A stretch of DNA of 44,925 nt from Bacteroidales bacterium (GTDB taxonomy: Bacteria; Bacteroidota; Bacteroidia; Bacteroidales; JACABE01), in assembly GCA_023251515.1 (NCBI GenBank), contig JAHEYQ010000041.1, forward strand, positions 1 through 44,925, in the 5' to 3' direction. This document shows positions 24,517 to 33,046 of this stretch, piece after piece (within the stretch, counting starts at the first letter, position 1; each line of letters opens with the position of its first letter). The translations under genes and the position numbers were made by a program. The notes under the pieces were generated by a model that worked only from the letters and a program-made list of their open reading frames with translations, had not been told where the DNA came from and did no database searches.

Positions 24517-27500
24517 ATGAAAAACACACTTATAATCTTATTGCTTTTATTATCACTTGCAGCTAATGCAGTTAATAACAAAACCGATAAAACCAAAGAA
24601 GTCAAAGCACGGGAATGGATTAAAAACCAGCCTCTGGAGTTTGTAGAGAACAAAGGGCAGTTTATGCGAACTGATGGCAAAGCTGCGGATGAAGTTCTTT
24701 TTAAAACTTCATTTGGTGGTTGCGATATTTATATTACCGACAAGGGCTTGAGCTATGTTTTTGTAAGATATAAAGAAAATGAAGAAGAGGAGCTGATGAG
24801 AAAAGCTGGATTAAAAGATATAAAACGTTTAAAAAACACTGAAAAACTTAAAGAAGAGAAAAAAACGCTAAAATATTACAGGCTGGATATGAATCTGGAA
24901 GGTGCCAGTATCAGCAAAAGCAATATTATTAAAGAAGACGAAAGCAAGCAGGGACATTATAATTATTTCTATGCCCATTGCCATGAAGGAATTTACGATG
25001 TAAAAGCATATAGTAAGATTACCATCAAAAATATTTATAAGGGTATCGACTGGGTCATTTATACCAATTCTGACTCAAAAGAACATCCCTTGAAATATGA
25101 TTTTGTGGTACATCCTGAAGCTGATTATAAAGATATTAAGATAAAGTATTCAAATACCGGAAATATCACTCTGCTTGATAATGACACAAAAATAAAAATT
25201 AAAACCCTTGGCGGAACTATTGAGGAAGGTAAACTATGCTCTTATATTGAGGATACAAATCATATTATTTACAGCAAATATATTCAGGATAAGGAATCAA
25301 CAGTAATGTTTGATATTGCCGGATACGACAAAAGTAAAACTTTGGTGATAGATCCGCTGGTTTGGGCTACTTATTATGGAGGAAGCACAAGTTGGGATGG
25401 ATTTACTTCTTTGTGCCGCGACAGTGCTGATAATATTTATGTGATTGGTTATGCTACCACATCCGATTTCCCGACAATGAATATGACCGGAGCTTTCTGG
25501 CAAAGCAGTATTGTTGCTTCAAACGACGTAACAATTGTGAAATTTAATAATCAGGGGGTAAGACTCTGGGCTACTTTTTATGGTGGAAGCATGGTTGATA
25601 TGGGTAGATGTGCTGTAATCGACTCACAAAATAATTTATATGTTTCAGGTGAAACAAGTTCATCTAACCTTCCAATGCAGAATATGTCAGGGGCATATAA
25701 TCAGCAAACCTTTGGAGGTGCATCTGATGGGTATATTCTTAAATTTAATCCCCAAGGTATCAGGCAATGGGCTACTTATTATGGCGGATCTTCTAATGAG
25801 TTTTTTACAGAAATAATTAGCGATTCACAAAATAAAATATACCTTACAGGCTATGGTAATTCGGCAAATTTTCCGGTTCAGCAACTTACCAACGCTTATT
25901 GGCAACCTAATTCGGCAGGTGATTTTGAATCATATATATTAAGATTCAGCAATCAAGGTGTAAGAGAGTGGGCTACTTATTATGGTGGCAGCGATTATGA
26001 TATGGGAAATGCTATTTGTATTGACCATTTAAACAATTTATACTTTGTTGGAGGAACGTATTCGCAAAATTTCCCCACACAACAAATGGCAGGAGCGTAT
26101 TGGCAAGCCAATAGCGGAGGAAATACCAATGCTTTTATTGTTAAGTTTAATCCACAGGGTGTGAGGCAATGGGCTACTTATTATGGAGGCAATCAGGGTG
26201 AAAATGCCACTTCGGTTAGTGTCGATAGTCAGAACAATATCTTTATTACCGGAAAATCTTATTCTGCGAATTTGCCTTTACAAAATCTGGCAGGGGCTTA
26301 TAATCAATCAACAATAGGTGGTGATAGGGATATGTTAATACTGAAATTCAACAATCAGGGTGTAAGAAAATGGGCTACTTATTATGGTGGAAGCGATGAT
26401 GAATGTAATAGTGATGTTGTGTGCACTGTCGATTTGCAGGATAACTTATACATTACCGGTGGTTCGATGTCGGCTAACTTTCCTTTGCAACAGCTTCAGA
26501 ATGAATACTGGCAACCTAATCTTTTGGGTATGATTGATAATGTTATACTAAAATTTAATAATCAGGGGGTAAGACAATGGGCTACTTATTATGGAAGTAT
26601 AGGCAACGATTGGGGTACAGCTATTGTTGCCGATAGCCATAATGACATCTATTTTATCGGCGAATGGAATGAAGTAAATAGTTACACTGTTGATTATGGT
26701 AACGGAGCTTATTACAACAATAACTTTACTGGCGGAGATGATAGTTTTATTCTTAAAATAAGCCCATGCAATAGTTTGAAACCAAATGCTGTAACTACAA
26801 ACAGAAATAACTTTTGCACAAACGATGCCGGAACAATTACTTTAACGGCAGTAGGTGGAATTGGTGATACCTTACGCTGGTTTACGGGCGGATGCGGTGT
26901 TAACAGTATTGGAATCAATACTCCGCTTACTATTGCTTCTCCGGCACAAACTACTACTTATTATGCTCGTTGGGAAAGCCAATGCGATACATCTGCCTGC
27001 GATAGTGTGATTGTAAATGTAAAACCAATTGTTTTTGATACATTGAATATCTCAATTTGCGAGGGAGATACATTTAATATTGGAAATCATTTTTATACAA
27101 TAACAGGTAATTATAAAGATACATTGATTTCTGCTCTGGCTTGCGATAGTATTGTTATTACACATTTAACTGTTAAACCCAAAAAGACAACAACAATTAA
27201 TCCATCGATCTGCGAGGGTGAGGTTTATCAATTGGGAAATCAATTTTATACCATAACTGGTTTGTATTCTGATACACTTTCTACGGTTTCGGGTTGCGAT
27301 AGTATTATTTTATGCAATCTAAAGGTAAATCAGTTTCCGCATGTGAATCTGGGCAACGATACTATGATATGCGAAGGTTATCAGGTGTTTTTGAATGCAA
27401 CTACACCCAATGCTACTTATTACTGGCAGGATGGCTCTTCAAATGCTTTTTATACTGTTACAAAACAAGGTTTATACTGGGTTAAAGTTGCTATAAGCAA

Positions 27501-27819
27501 TTGTATTGGCAGCGATAGCATAAGTGTAAATGTTGAAAACTGTAATTCTATCTATATACCCAATGCATTTGTGCCGGTGGGTGGCAACAAAATATTTAAA
27601 CCTGTTGGCAATGTTACTTCATATACTGATTATTATCTGGCAATATATAATCGTTGGGGGCAATTGATATTTGAAACCAAAGACTTTGAAATTGGCTGGG
27701 ATGGAACTTATATGAATAAAATTGTTCAGCCCGGTGTATATGTGTATTATATGAAAATTTCTTTTGCCGGTACTGGCAAAGCTATTGAGAAAAAAGGTAT
27801 AGTAACGCTTGTGGAATAA
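24517..27819 (+). CDS. secreted SBBP beta-propeller protein with T9SS type B sorting domain
   Basis: The protein has 1100 residues with a signal peptide (LIILLLLLSLAANA). Residues about 45-280 form the domain that usually opens these proteins (PLEFVENKGQF, then YDFVVHPEADYKDI and TLVIDPLVWATYYGG). From about 283 to 745 there are eight or so SBBP repeats with the mark WATYYGGS..D and D.QNN.Y.TG....NFP, each about 58-60 residues, folding as a propeller. Ig-like parts follow, including two copies of SICEGDTFNIGNHFYTITG / SICEGEVYQLGNQFYTITG. The last 90 residues (IPNAFVPVGG, YNRWGQLIFETKDF, GVYVYYMKISF) are a gliding-motility CHU_C type B sorting signal. It will be secreted by T9SS and held at the surface. 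Ligand unknown. Convergent with the next gene (16 bp between stops). Confidence 0.92.
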   Translation: MKNTLIILLLLLSLAANAVNNKTDKTKEVKAREWIKNQPLEFVENKGQFMRTDGKAADEVLFKTSFGGCDIYITDKGLSYVFVRYKENEEEELMRKAGLKDIKRLKNTEKLKEEKKTLKYYRLDMNLEGASISKSNIIKEDESKQGHYNYFYAHCHEGIYDVKAYSKITIKNIYKGIDWVIYTNSDSKEHPLKYDFVVHPEADYKDIKIKYSNTGNITLLDNDTKIKIKTLGGTIEEGKLCSYIEDTNHIIYSKYIQDKESTVMFDIAGYDKSKTLVIDPLVWATYYGGSTSWDGFTSLCRDSADNIYVIGYATTSDFPTMNMTGAFWQSSIVASNDVTIVKFNNQGVRLWATFYGGSMVDMGRCAVIDSQNNLYVSGETSSSNLPMQNMSGAYNQQTFGGASDGYILKFNPQGIRQWATYYGGSSNEFFTEIISDSQNKIYLTGYGNSANFPVQQLTNAYWQPNSAGDFESYILRFSNQGVREWATYYGGSDYDMGNAICIDHLNNLYFVGGTYSQNFPTQQMAGAYWQANSGGNTNAFIVKFNPQGVRQWATYYGGNQGENATSVSVDSQNNIFITGKSYSANLPLQNLAGAYNQSTIGGDRDMLILKFNNQGVRKWATYYGGSDDECNSDVVCTVDLQDNLYITGGSMSANFPLQQLQNEYWQPNLLGMIDNVILKFNNQGVRQWATYYGSIGNDWGTAIVADSHNDIYFIGEWNEVNSYTVDYGNGAYYNNNFTGGDDSFILKISPCNSLKPNAVTTNRNNFCTNDAGTITLTAVGGIGDTLRWFTGGCGVNSIGINTPLTIASPAQTTTYYARWESQCDTSACDSVIVNVKPIVFDTLNISICEGDTFNIGNHFYTITGNYKDTLISALACDSIVITHLTVKPKKTTTINPSICEGEVYQLGNQFYTITGLYSDTLSTVSGCDSIILCNLKVNQFPHVNLGNDTMICEGYQVFLNATTPNATYYWQDGSSNAFYTVTKQGLYWVKVAISNCIGSDSISVNVENCNSIYIPNAFVPVGGNKIFKPVGNVTSYTDYYLAIYNRWGQLIFETKDFEIGWDGTYMNKIVQPGVYVYYMKISFAGTGKAIEKKGIVTLVE

Positions 27820-27835
27820 GCTGATTGCTGAATAC

Positions 27836-30451
27836 CTAATCCCTCTCTATCCTTATAGCTCCCGAAAAGCCGATGCGGATGCCGAAACTCTGGTACTTGC
27901 CGTTTTCGAAACTGGTGATGGCTTGTATTTTCATAAACTTAAAGATATTATCTAAGCCATATCCCAGCTCTACGTAATGGGCTGAGGTTTCGGTTTTGAG
28001 ATAATTGAAGATGATGTTTTCGCGTACGCCCAACAAATTGAGCCACATATTCTGCGTAAGCAAAAACTTACGGAAACTTAGCTGGGTTTGTGCTCCCCAA
28101 TAGTTTTTGGCTGTGCTGTAGCGGTAATAATCGAGCATATAATAGGCTGTGGCTGGCTCTGATATCTGAAGGAATGTTTGGTTTCCGCCAAAATGCTTGT
28201 AGTCGATAATGCTTGATGCCTTATTGTGGAAAGTGCTTCCGGCAAAGAGGTTGAATTCGAAATCGCGTCTTACACCGTTGAAGTGGTGGCTAAGCGAGGC
28301 TTCGAGGCGTTGGTAATCGGCCTGACTTTCCAGAAAATCTTTTATACCGGTAGTGTAGTTTAGTTTTATTTTGGGCGATTGCTCATCGTTTACCCTTAGC
28401 TGACCGTTATTCTTATAATATTTTACAAGAGGTTTGTAGGTAAGTTGCAGATTAAAGGTAGATGCTTTGCGGATGGCAATGGAGTTGTTTTGCGATTCGT
28501 TTATTGTCGGTGCATTGGATGTATAGTTCTTTGTTTTGTTGTTTATCCATATTTCGGTAGTTGTATTGGTAAGTTCTTTGCGGTTTGCCCATTCGAAGCC
28601 GGCTTTGAGGTGGATATTCGACCGCAAAGGGTAGCTTATTTGTATGGAAGCATAGTCTTTCTGATAGATTTTCATAAAGTTATTGTTCCATAGCAAGGTG
28701 GCAAAGCTGTTGATAATAGGGAAAATGGGTTCGTCGGCATTATATTGGTTGATGTAATGTCCGCCTTCGGTCTGTATATTGGCTCGTTGGCCATACTTAT
28801 TGGTTTTTAGCCTGTAGCGGATGTGGGTATTGTAATATAAATCTTTGCTGCTAAACCCATATCTGATGGTTTGGGTAAGTTTAAGTACATCGTTACCCTT
28901 GTTTTTGAATATAAATTCGACAGGAAGGTTGAAATTATAACCTTCTACGGTATTGAAATTGAAATGTGCCAGTGGCGATGGATAATGAATATCAAAAGAT
29001 TTGCTGATACGAAGGGTTTTGCCAAATATTAATCCGCCAAAGGTTTTGCCCACAAAGGCAAAGTTGCCGGCAGTATCCGATTTGCGTGCTTCGTGTATGC
29101 TGTCGTTTTTCTTGTTAAAGCCGGGACGCTTTTCCAAATCTGTAAGCGGAACCGGACGGATAGAATCCCAATAGGATGTTTTTTGTCGGTAGGCCAAAGT
29201 ATCGATAGTAATAGAATAATCTGACATTACTTCGGGTTCGTCTTTTTTCTGCTTGGCTGCTTTTTCGCGCTTTTCCATTTCTTTCATGGCTTTCTTAAGG
29301 TCTTTAAGCGAAAACCTTACGGCGGTATCTTCGGTTTTGGAAGTATCGGCTATTTGTGGTAAACCTTTGAGGCGTTTTTCTTCTTTAAGTGCGGCGGCAT
29401 ATTCTTTTTCGAGCTTTTCGTCTATAACTATCAATTTCTTCTTATCGAGTTTATCGTTTAGTTCTACTTTGTAATCGCTAACGGTAGCAAAGTATTTGTA
29501 GTTAACCTTTACACCCAGCACACGGCCATTGATATCGTAATTATGACTAATGGGCAGCCAGGCATTTTCTCTGACGGGTGCAAATATTTGTGCTATATTG
29601 GTTTTGAAACCCATATTGTAAACATCGAGGTTGAGGCTATGTATTGCCCATAAATCTTTGATTATATAAAGGTAACCGTTGAACAGATCGGGACCTTTTG
29701 AGCGTGGAAACACTTTGATTTTGTATATCTCGTAACCCTGATCGGGGAAACTGCCTTCGAGCTTAAAGCGGTATAAACCAAAGGCTGATGACGAAAAAAG
29801 CGGCGAAGCATAAAAACTACCGTTGATATATTGATTTACACCCATTCTGCCCGAATCGCTGTCGTTAGAACGTGCCGATAATACCTTTTGGCGGTAGGTG
29901 TTTGGATATTCGTAATCGAGCTGATTGAGCGATTCGGAGGTATTTACCTCAACAGAATCAATACCTTCCGATTTTGCCATTTTGTAAACAAGTTTAGGAA
30001 CATCGAGTTTAAAAAAGCCTTTGATATACACCAATGCACTGTACGATTTTACCTGCATCTGATGGTATTTGCTCTTAGCAATGGCCTTGCGCATAATGGT
30101 ATAAGCCGGATCTTCGGCTGAAGCTACTATATTTACTTCCTTAAGGTTGATAGATTGGTTTTGCAACTTAATATGAATGGTTTGCATTTCGTTGCCTATG
30201 TTTATGATGCGACTTTCGCTTTTGCAGCCCAGATACTGAAAGTTGAGATGATAAGTGCCGGGCTTAAGCCTGTATTCGTAATATCCATCCAAATTGCAAA
30301 CCGTACCGCTGTGTATTTCATGTATATAAAGGGTAGCATAAGGCAAGGTTTTGTTATCCCCATCTTTAATAACACCCTTTACGCCACCCTGAGCCAGCGC
30401 AATAAAAGGCAAAGCACAATATAATATAAGAAGTAATTTTTTAATCATCAC
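27836..30451 (-). CDS. outer-membrane DUF5686 protein with CarboxypepD_reg-like domain
   Basis: The protein has 871 residues. A signal peptide (LLILYCALPFIALAQ) leads into a carboxypeptidase-regulatory-like beta sandwich (about 22-105: GGVKGVIKDGDNKTLPYATL, GYYEYRLKPGTYHLNFQYLG). The remaining part follows the DUF5686 family: ASAEDPAYTIMRKAIAKSKYH near 112-132, a Lys/Glu-rich coiled segment (about 345-400, KKLIVIDEKLEKEYAAALKEEK and EKREKAAKQKKDEPE in part) and then a long beta-rich C-terminal barrel region ending IRIGFSGAIRIERD. It is a TonB-dependent-transporter-like outer-membrane protein without a TonB box or plug that I can see. Function is unknown. It has no close operon partner; 1.5 kb without genes lies upstream. 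Confidence 0.88.
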   Translation of the reverse strand: MMIKKLLLILYCALPFIALAQGGVKGVIKDGDNKTLPYATLYIHEIHSGTVCNLDGYYEYRLKPGTYHLNFQYLGCKSESRIINIGNEMQTIHIKLQNQSINLKEVNIVASAEDPAYTIMRKAIAKSKYHQMQVKSYSALVYIKGFFKLDVPKLVYKMAKSEGIDSVEVNTSESLNQLDYEYPNTYRQKVLSARSNDSDSGRMGVNQYINGSFYASPLFSSSAFGLYRFKLEGSFPDQGYEIYKIKVFPRSKGPDLFNGYLYIIKDLWAIHSLNLDVYNMGFKTNIAQIFAPVRENAWLPISHNYDINGRVLGVKVNYKYFATVSDYKVELNDKLDKKKLIVIDEKLEKEYAAALKEEKRLKGLPQIADTSKTEDTAVRFSLKDLKKAMKEMEKREKAAKQKKDEPEVMSDYSITIDTLAYRQKTSYWDSIRPVPLTDLEKRPGFNKKNDSIHEARKSDTAGNFAFVGKTFGGLIFGKTLRISKSFDIHYPSPLAHFNFNTVEGYNFNLPVEFIFKNKGNDVLKLTQTIRYGFSSKDLYYNTHIRYRLKTNKYGQRANIQTEGGHYINQYNADEPIFPIINSFATLLWNNNFMKIYQKDYASIQISYPLRSNIHLKAGFEWANRKELTNTTTEIWINNKTKNYTSNAPTINESQNNSIAIRKASTFNLQLTYKPLVKYYKNNGQLRVNDEQSPKIKLNYTTGIKDFLESQADYQRLEASLSHHFNGVRRDFEFNLFAGSTFHNKASSIIDYKHFGGNQTFLQISEPATAYYMLDYYRYSTAKNYWGAQTQLSFRKFLLTQNMWLNLLGVRENIIFNYLKTETSAHYVELGYGLDNIFKFMKIQAITSFENGKYQSFGIRIGFSGAIRIERD

Positions 30452-30580
30452 AAGCTAAGTTTAAAAATAAATAAACGATTGAAAGTAGTAATTTGTTACA
30501 TGACAAAACAATTTAAGTGTCATCTTATTACTTATACCTTGAATATGGATTAATTCTATAAATAATTGTTGATATATTTT

Positions 30581-30790
30581 ATCACTAGTGTCCGACAAAA
30601 AATATGTAGATTCATCGCTTCGCTCTGAATGACATTTCATTAAGTGTATTTTTGTTGGGGGTGGGGGTCAGAAAGCGGCTTCGCCGCTTTCTGACCCCCA
30701 CCCCAAATATAAACAATTGATTGTCATTTCGAAGGAAGTGAGAAATCCCAATAATATTACTGTAATAAAAGTTTATCGGACAATAGTGAT
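30581..30790. mobile_element. MITE, 210 bp, with 16-bp terminal inverted repeats and 5-bp target duplication
   Basis: The ends are ATCACTAGTGTCCGAC (30581-30596) and, in complement, ATCACTATTGTCCGAT (30775-30790): 14 of 16 bases agree. Directly outside both ends stands ATTTT (30576-30580 and 30791-30795), a 5-bp target-site duplication. Inside, sequences of the kind GATTCATCGCTTCGCTCTGAATGACA and TGTCATTTCGAAGGAAGTGAGAAATC are imperfect complements. The centre is a perfect 22-bp stem (30658-30679 with 30683-30704) with a 3-base TTC loop, made of GGGGTGGGGGTCAG... and its complement. So the element is one large palindrome. There is no coding capacity; it would move with a transposase elsewhere in the genome. 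Confidence 0.8.
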
Positions 30791-30935
30791 ATTTTATTAA
30801 TATTTCTTCTTTTCCTGATGAAATACCCTTCCAACTATATTTATTATTTAACAAAGAAAGCATGGGTATTCAATGTTTACATTTATATAAATCTTTTTAA
30901 ATATTAAAAGAAGCAAATGTTTCATCCCGTCTATA

Positions 30936-31155
30936 CGGGGAATTATCGCTTACCACCATTTTTGCTAAAATTAAGTAATATTGAATGGCTTGCCGCCTGC
31001 CTGCCGGTAGCAAGCGTTACAAACCGTAACGAAACAATCTTTATCCTTCTTATATAATATTATCGTCGTTACTCGTGTAACGCTTAAAACCCTCCCTTAT
31101 ATTCAATATTACTTAATTTCTTAACGCAAAATGGTGGAAGGCGAATCCGCCGCGA
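30936..31155. repeat. foldback element 2 (about 200 bp imperfect palindrome)
   Basis: Outer arms: CCACCATTTTTGC...ATTAAGTAATATTGAAT (30953-30986) against its complement at 31101-31137, with a small indel. Inner arms: AAGCGTTACA (31012-31021) against TGTAACGCTT (31076-31085), with ACCGTAACGA / TCGTTACT next to them. A local hairpin CCCGT-CTAT-ACGGG sits just outside (30926-30939). No open frame of note. It may be a non-autonomous mobile element or a structured RNA; no target duplication was identified. Confidence 0.65.
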
Positions 31156-31194
31156 ATAAAGGACTGACCTCAAATCATTAACGCTACAAAACAA

Positions 31195-31312
31195 GCAATT
31201 AAAAATATAGGGTGGCATTGTGAGCAATCCACGAGTTTCGGCGACAAATATTTATTAATTGCCGAATACATATTCCGAAACGGCTTGGATTGCGGCAAGC
31301 ATTTTTAATTGC
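31195..31312. repeat. foldback element 3 (118 bp palindrome)
   Basis: GCAATTAAAAAT (31195-31206) pairs exactly with ATTTTTAATTGC (31301-31312). Inside, GCAATCCA...GTTTCGG pairs with CCGAAAC...TGGATTGC, and CGGC with GCCG near the centre. So the arms match in three blocks with unpaired loops between. It follows element 2 by 40 bp. It shares no obvious sequence with the MITE or with element 2. Confidence 0.65.
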
Positions 31313-31504
31313 GTAGGTTTTGAAGTTAATGATTTGAAGTCTTGAATTTTTGGTTCTTTTTTTTTAAGAAAAAAGAACTTTATAAATTATGATTTTAAAC
31401 ATTCTACAATGATGCTTAATCCATAACTCTAATTATTTAAAAGCAAAACGGAATATAATTAAATATATCTCATCCACAAATGTTAACAGAATATAAATAT
31501 TAAG
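31313..31504. other. intergenic AT-rich stretch, one A/T hairpin
   Basis: No gene seen. GTTCTTTTTT (31353-31362) pairs with AAAAAAGAAC (31369-31378), a terminator-like hairpin on either strand but not next to a gene end. The remaining sequence up to array F has no recognisable signal. Confidence 0.4.
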
Positions 31505-31797
31505 CATTTCAAGACGGAAATACGTTAGTCTGAATGTTTGACTACCGTATTTCAACGCGGAAACACTGTAGTCTGAATGTTTGACTAACGTATTTCAATA
31601 CGGAAACACACTAGTCTGAATGTTTGACTACCGTATTTCAACACGGAAACACACTAGTCTGAATGTTTGACTACCGTATTTCAACACGGAAATATACTAG
31701 TCTGAATGTTTGACTACCGTATTTCAACACGGAAACACGCTAGTCTGAATCTTTGACTACTGTATTTCAACACGGAAATATACTAGTCTGAATATTT
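31505..31797. repeat. intergenic repeat array F: 43-bp units
   Basis: TAGTCTGAAT (or a one-base variant) starts at 31526, 31569, 31612, 31655, 31698, 31741 and 31784, exactly every 43 bp. Each unit has two palindromes: TAGTC...GACTA (unit positions 1-19) and GTATTTC...GAAACAC (22-41). Their centres are at about 10 and 31.5, so palindromes follow one another every 21.5 bp. 43 is not a multiple of three and no frame is kept open. The array lies upstream of the gene at 31981. Confidence 0.92.
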
Positions 31798-31836
31798 GAC
31801 TAAGGCAAAACAAAAGATTTTTACCTTAGTCAAATA
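31793..31836. repeat. 13-bp perfect inverted repeat closing array F
   Basis: TATTTGACTAAGG (31793-31805) and its exact complement (31824-31836) enclose 18 bases. The left arm contains the TTTGACTA half-palindrome of the array, so the last unit of array F changes into a longer palindrome. It could be an operator or leader structure for the gene 145 bp downstream. Confidence 0.7.
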
Positions 31837-31980
31837 ATTGATAATTAATATATAATTTATGTATATAGCTATTTGTTTAAAAATATTATAAAAAAAATGA
31901 AAAAAAATATACACTTTGCTTTTTTTGATATTATATTTGCAATTCGAATTGAATATATTTAGTAATTAAAATTAAAAAGT

Positions 31981-32940
31981 ATGAATCATGTAGTTAATTA
32001 TGCTAATTATCCAACTACCGGAATAAAAGTAGGAAGAGAAGTATATGCCGATTATGTAAAGCGGCATATCAACCATTTAAAGTCAGCAAATCGACCTGCA
32101 TTTGCAACAATTATCAGCGAAACAGAAGTGCTTTATAACGACTTATTCGGTGTAATTTCGCTTCGCGAGCAAAACTACAATCAGCGTATAAGTCTTACGC
32201 AAAACGTTAAAACAATCCGCAACGAGTTTAATAAGGGAATAGATGAACTCGAAGAAGTAGTTATTTATAAATTTCATAAAAACTCAGCAGTTTACAACGA
32301 GTTTTTTAACAACGGTATTACATACTATAAAAAAGCCAATCTGTCAGAAATACTAGTAAGGATGCAATTGGCCGAAAGTTTGGCAATAAAATATGAAGCC
32401 GATATAGGAAATACTTATGCCGAAGGACTTAAAGCAACACGCATAAAGTTCGAAACCGAAATAAACGCCCAGCAAATAGCTGCCGGTGAAGTTAGCAACG
32501 TAATACCTGACTACGAGGCCAAACGCCTTGCAATGGACAAACAATTACTCAAGAACGTATGTGTTATTATTATAGAACATATCGACAGTCCATGGACAGT
32601 AGCTACATATTTTGATGAATATATGATATTTCCGAAAGTAAAAAAGGAAGTTAATACACAAGGATATCTGCTCGATATACCGGTACTAAGCAAAAAAGTA
32701 GCCGACATTAGTTTTTCGGTTGACGATAGTCTGCTGATAAACAATAACGGTATTGTCAAACTATATTGCTACTCAGCCGCCACAGCCGATGCCGCCGAGC
32801 CAGCCAATATGATAGAAATACAACCCGACGACCAGATAGAAATATCGGCACTCAGCCTTGGTGCACCCGCCAATAAGTTTCTGATCTTCGTAAACAAAGA
32901 CGCAAACAATCAGGCACAAGCCGAAATAATACTGCTATAA
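31981..32940 (+). CDS. unrecognised helical protein, 319 residues
   Basis: There is no signal peptide or membrane segment. Residues about 10-215 are rich in long amphipathic helices (NVKTIRNEFNKGIDELEEVV, LSEILVRMQLAESLAIKYEA); the last hundred contain more beta (VLSKKVADISFSVDDSLLINNNGIVKLYCYS) and end in a compact, acidic region. I do not recognise the family. A TATATTTG -7 box lies at 31932-31939, 41 bp before the ATG, although the nearest TTTG (31915-31918) is too close for a standard promoter. A strong terminator follows 9 bp after the stop. Array F with its closing palindrome lies upstream. Confidence 0.72.
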   Translation: MNHVVNYANYPTTGIKVGREVYADYVKRHINHLKSANRPAFATIISETEVLYNDLFGVISLREQNYNQRISLTQNVKTIRNEFNKGIDELEEVVIYKFHKNSAVYNEFFNNGITYYKKANLSEILVRMQLAESLAIKYEADIGNTYAEGLKATRIKFETEINAQQIAAGEVSNVIPDYEAKRLAMDKQLLKNVCVIIIEHIDSPWTVATYFDEYMIFPKVKKEVNTQGYLLDIPVLSKKVADISFSVDDSLLINNNGIVKLYCYSAATADAAEPANMIEIQPDDQIEISALSLGAPANKFLIFVNKDANNQAQAEIILL

Positions 32941-32949
32941 TAAATCAAA

Positions 32950-32995
32950 GCAACAGCCTCCAGCAAAAACAATTGCCCGAGGCTGTTGCCTTTTA
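32950..32995 (+). terminator. terminator after the 319-aa gene
   Basis: GCAACAGCCTC (32950-32960) pairs perfectly with GAGGCTGTTGC (32979-32989), followed by CTTTT. The loop is 18 bases long. Confidence 0.82.
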
Positions 32996-33002
32996 AAATA
33001 AT

Positions 33003-33046
33003 AATGTATTTTTGTAGAGAAAATAAAAGGTGTAGCAGGAAATAAG
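33003..33046 (+). promoter_or_regulatory. promoter at the start of the cassette-like array
   Basis: AATGTATTTTTGTAGA (33003-33018) contains the -7 box TATTTTTG (33007-33014). It matches 14 of 16 bases of AATGTATATTTGCAGA in the repeat at 34331-34482. AGGA at 33037-33040 lies 6 bp before the proposed TTG start of the first gene. Confidence 0.5.

Noticed and set aside
30658..30704. 22-bp stem as a normal terminator
   Set aside because: It is not near a gene end, lacks a T run directly after the stem on either strand and is centred in an element with terminal repeats and target duplication.
31505..31797. Arrays A to F as CRISPR
   Set aside because: There are no unique spacers of regular length between identical repeats; units repeat over their whole length and are palindromic or internally doubled. 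No cas gene is in the window.
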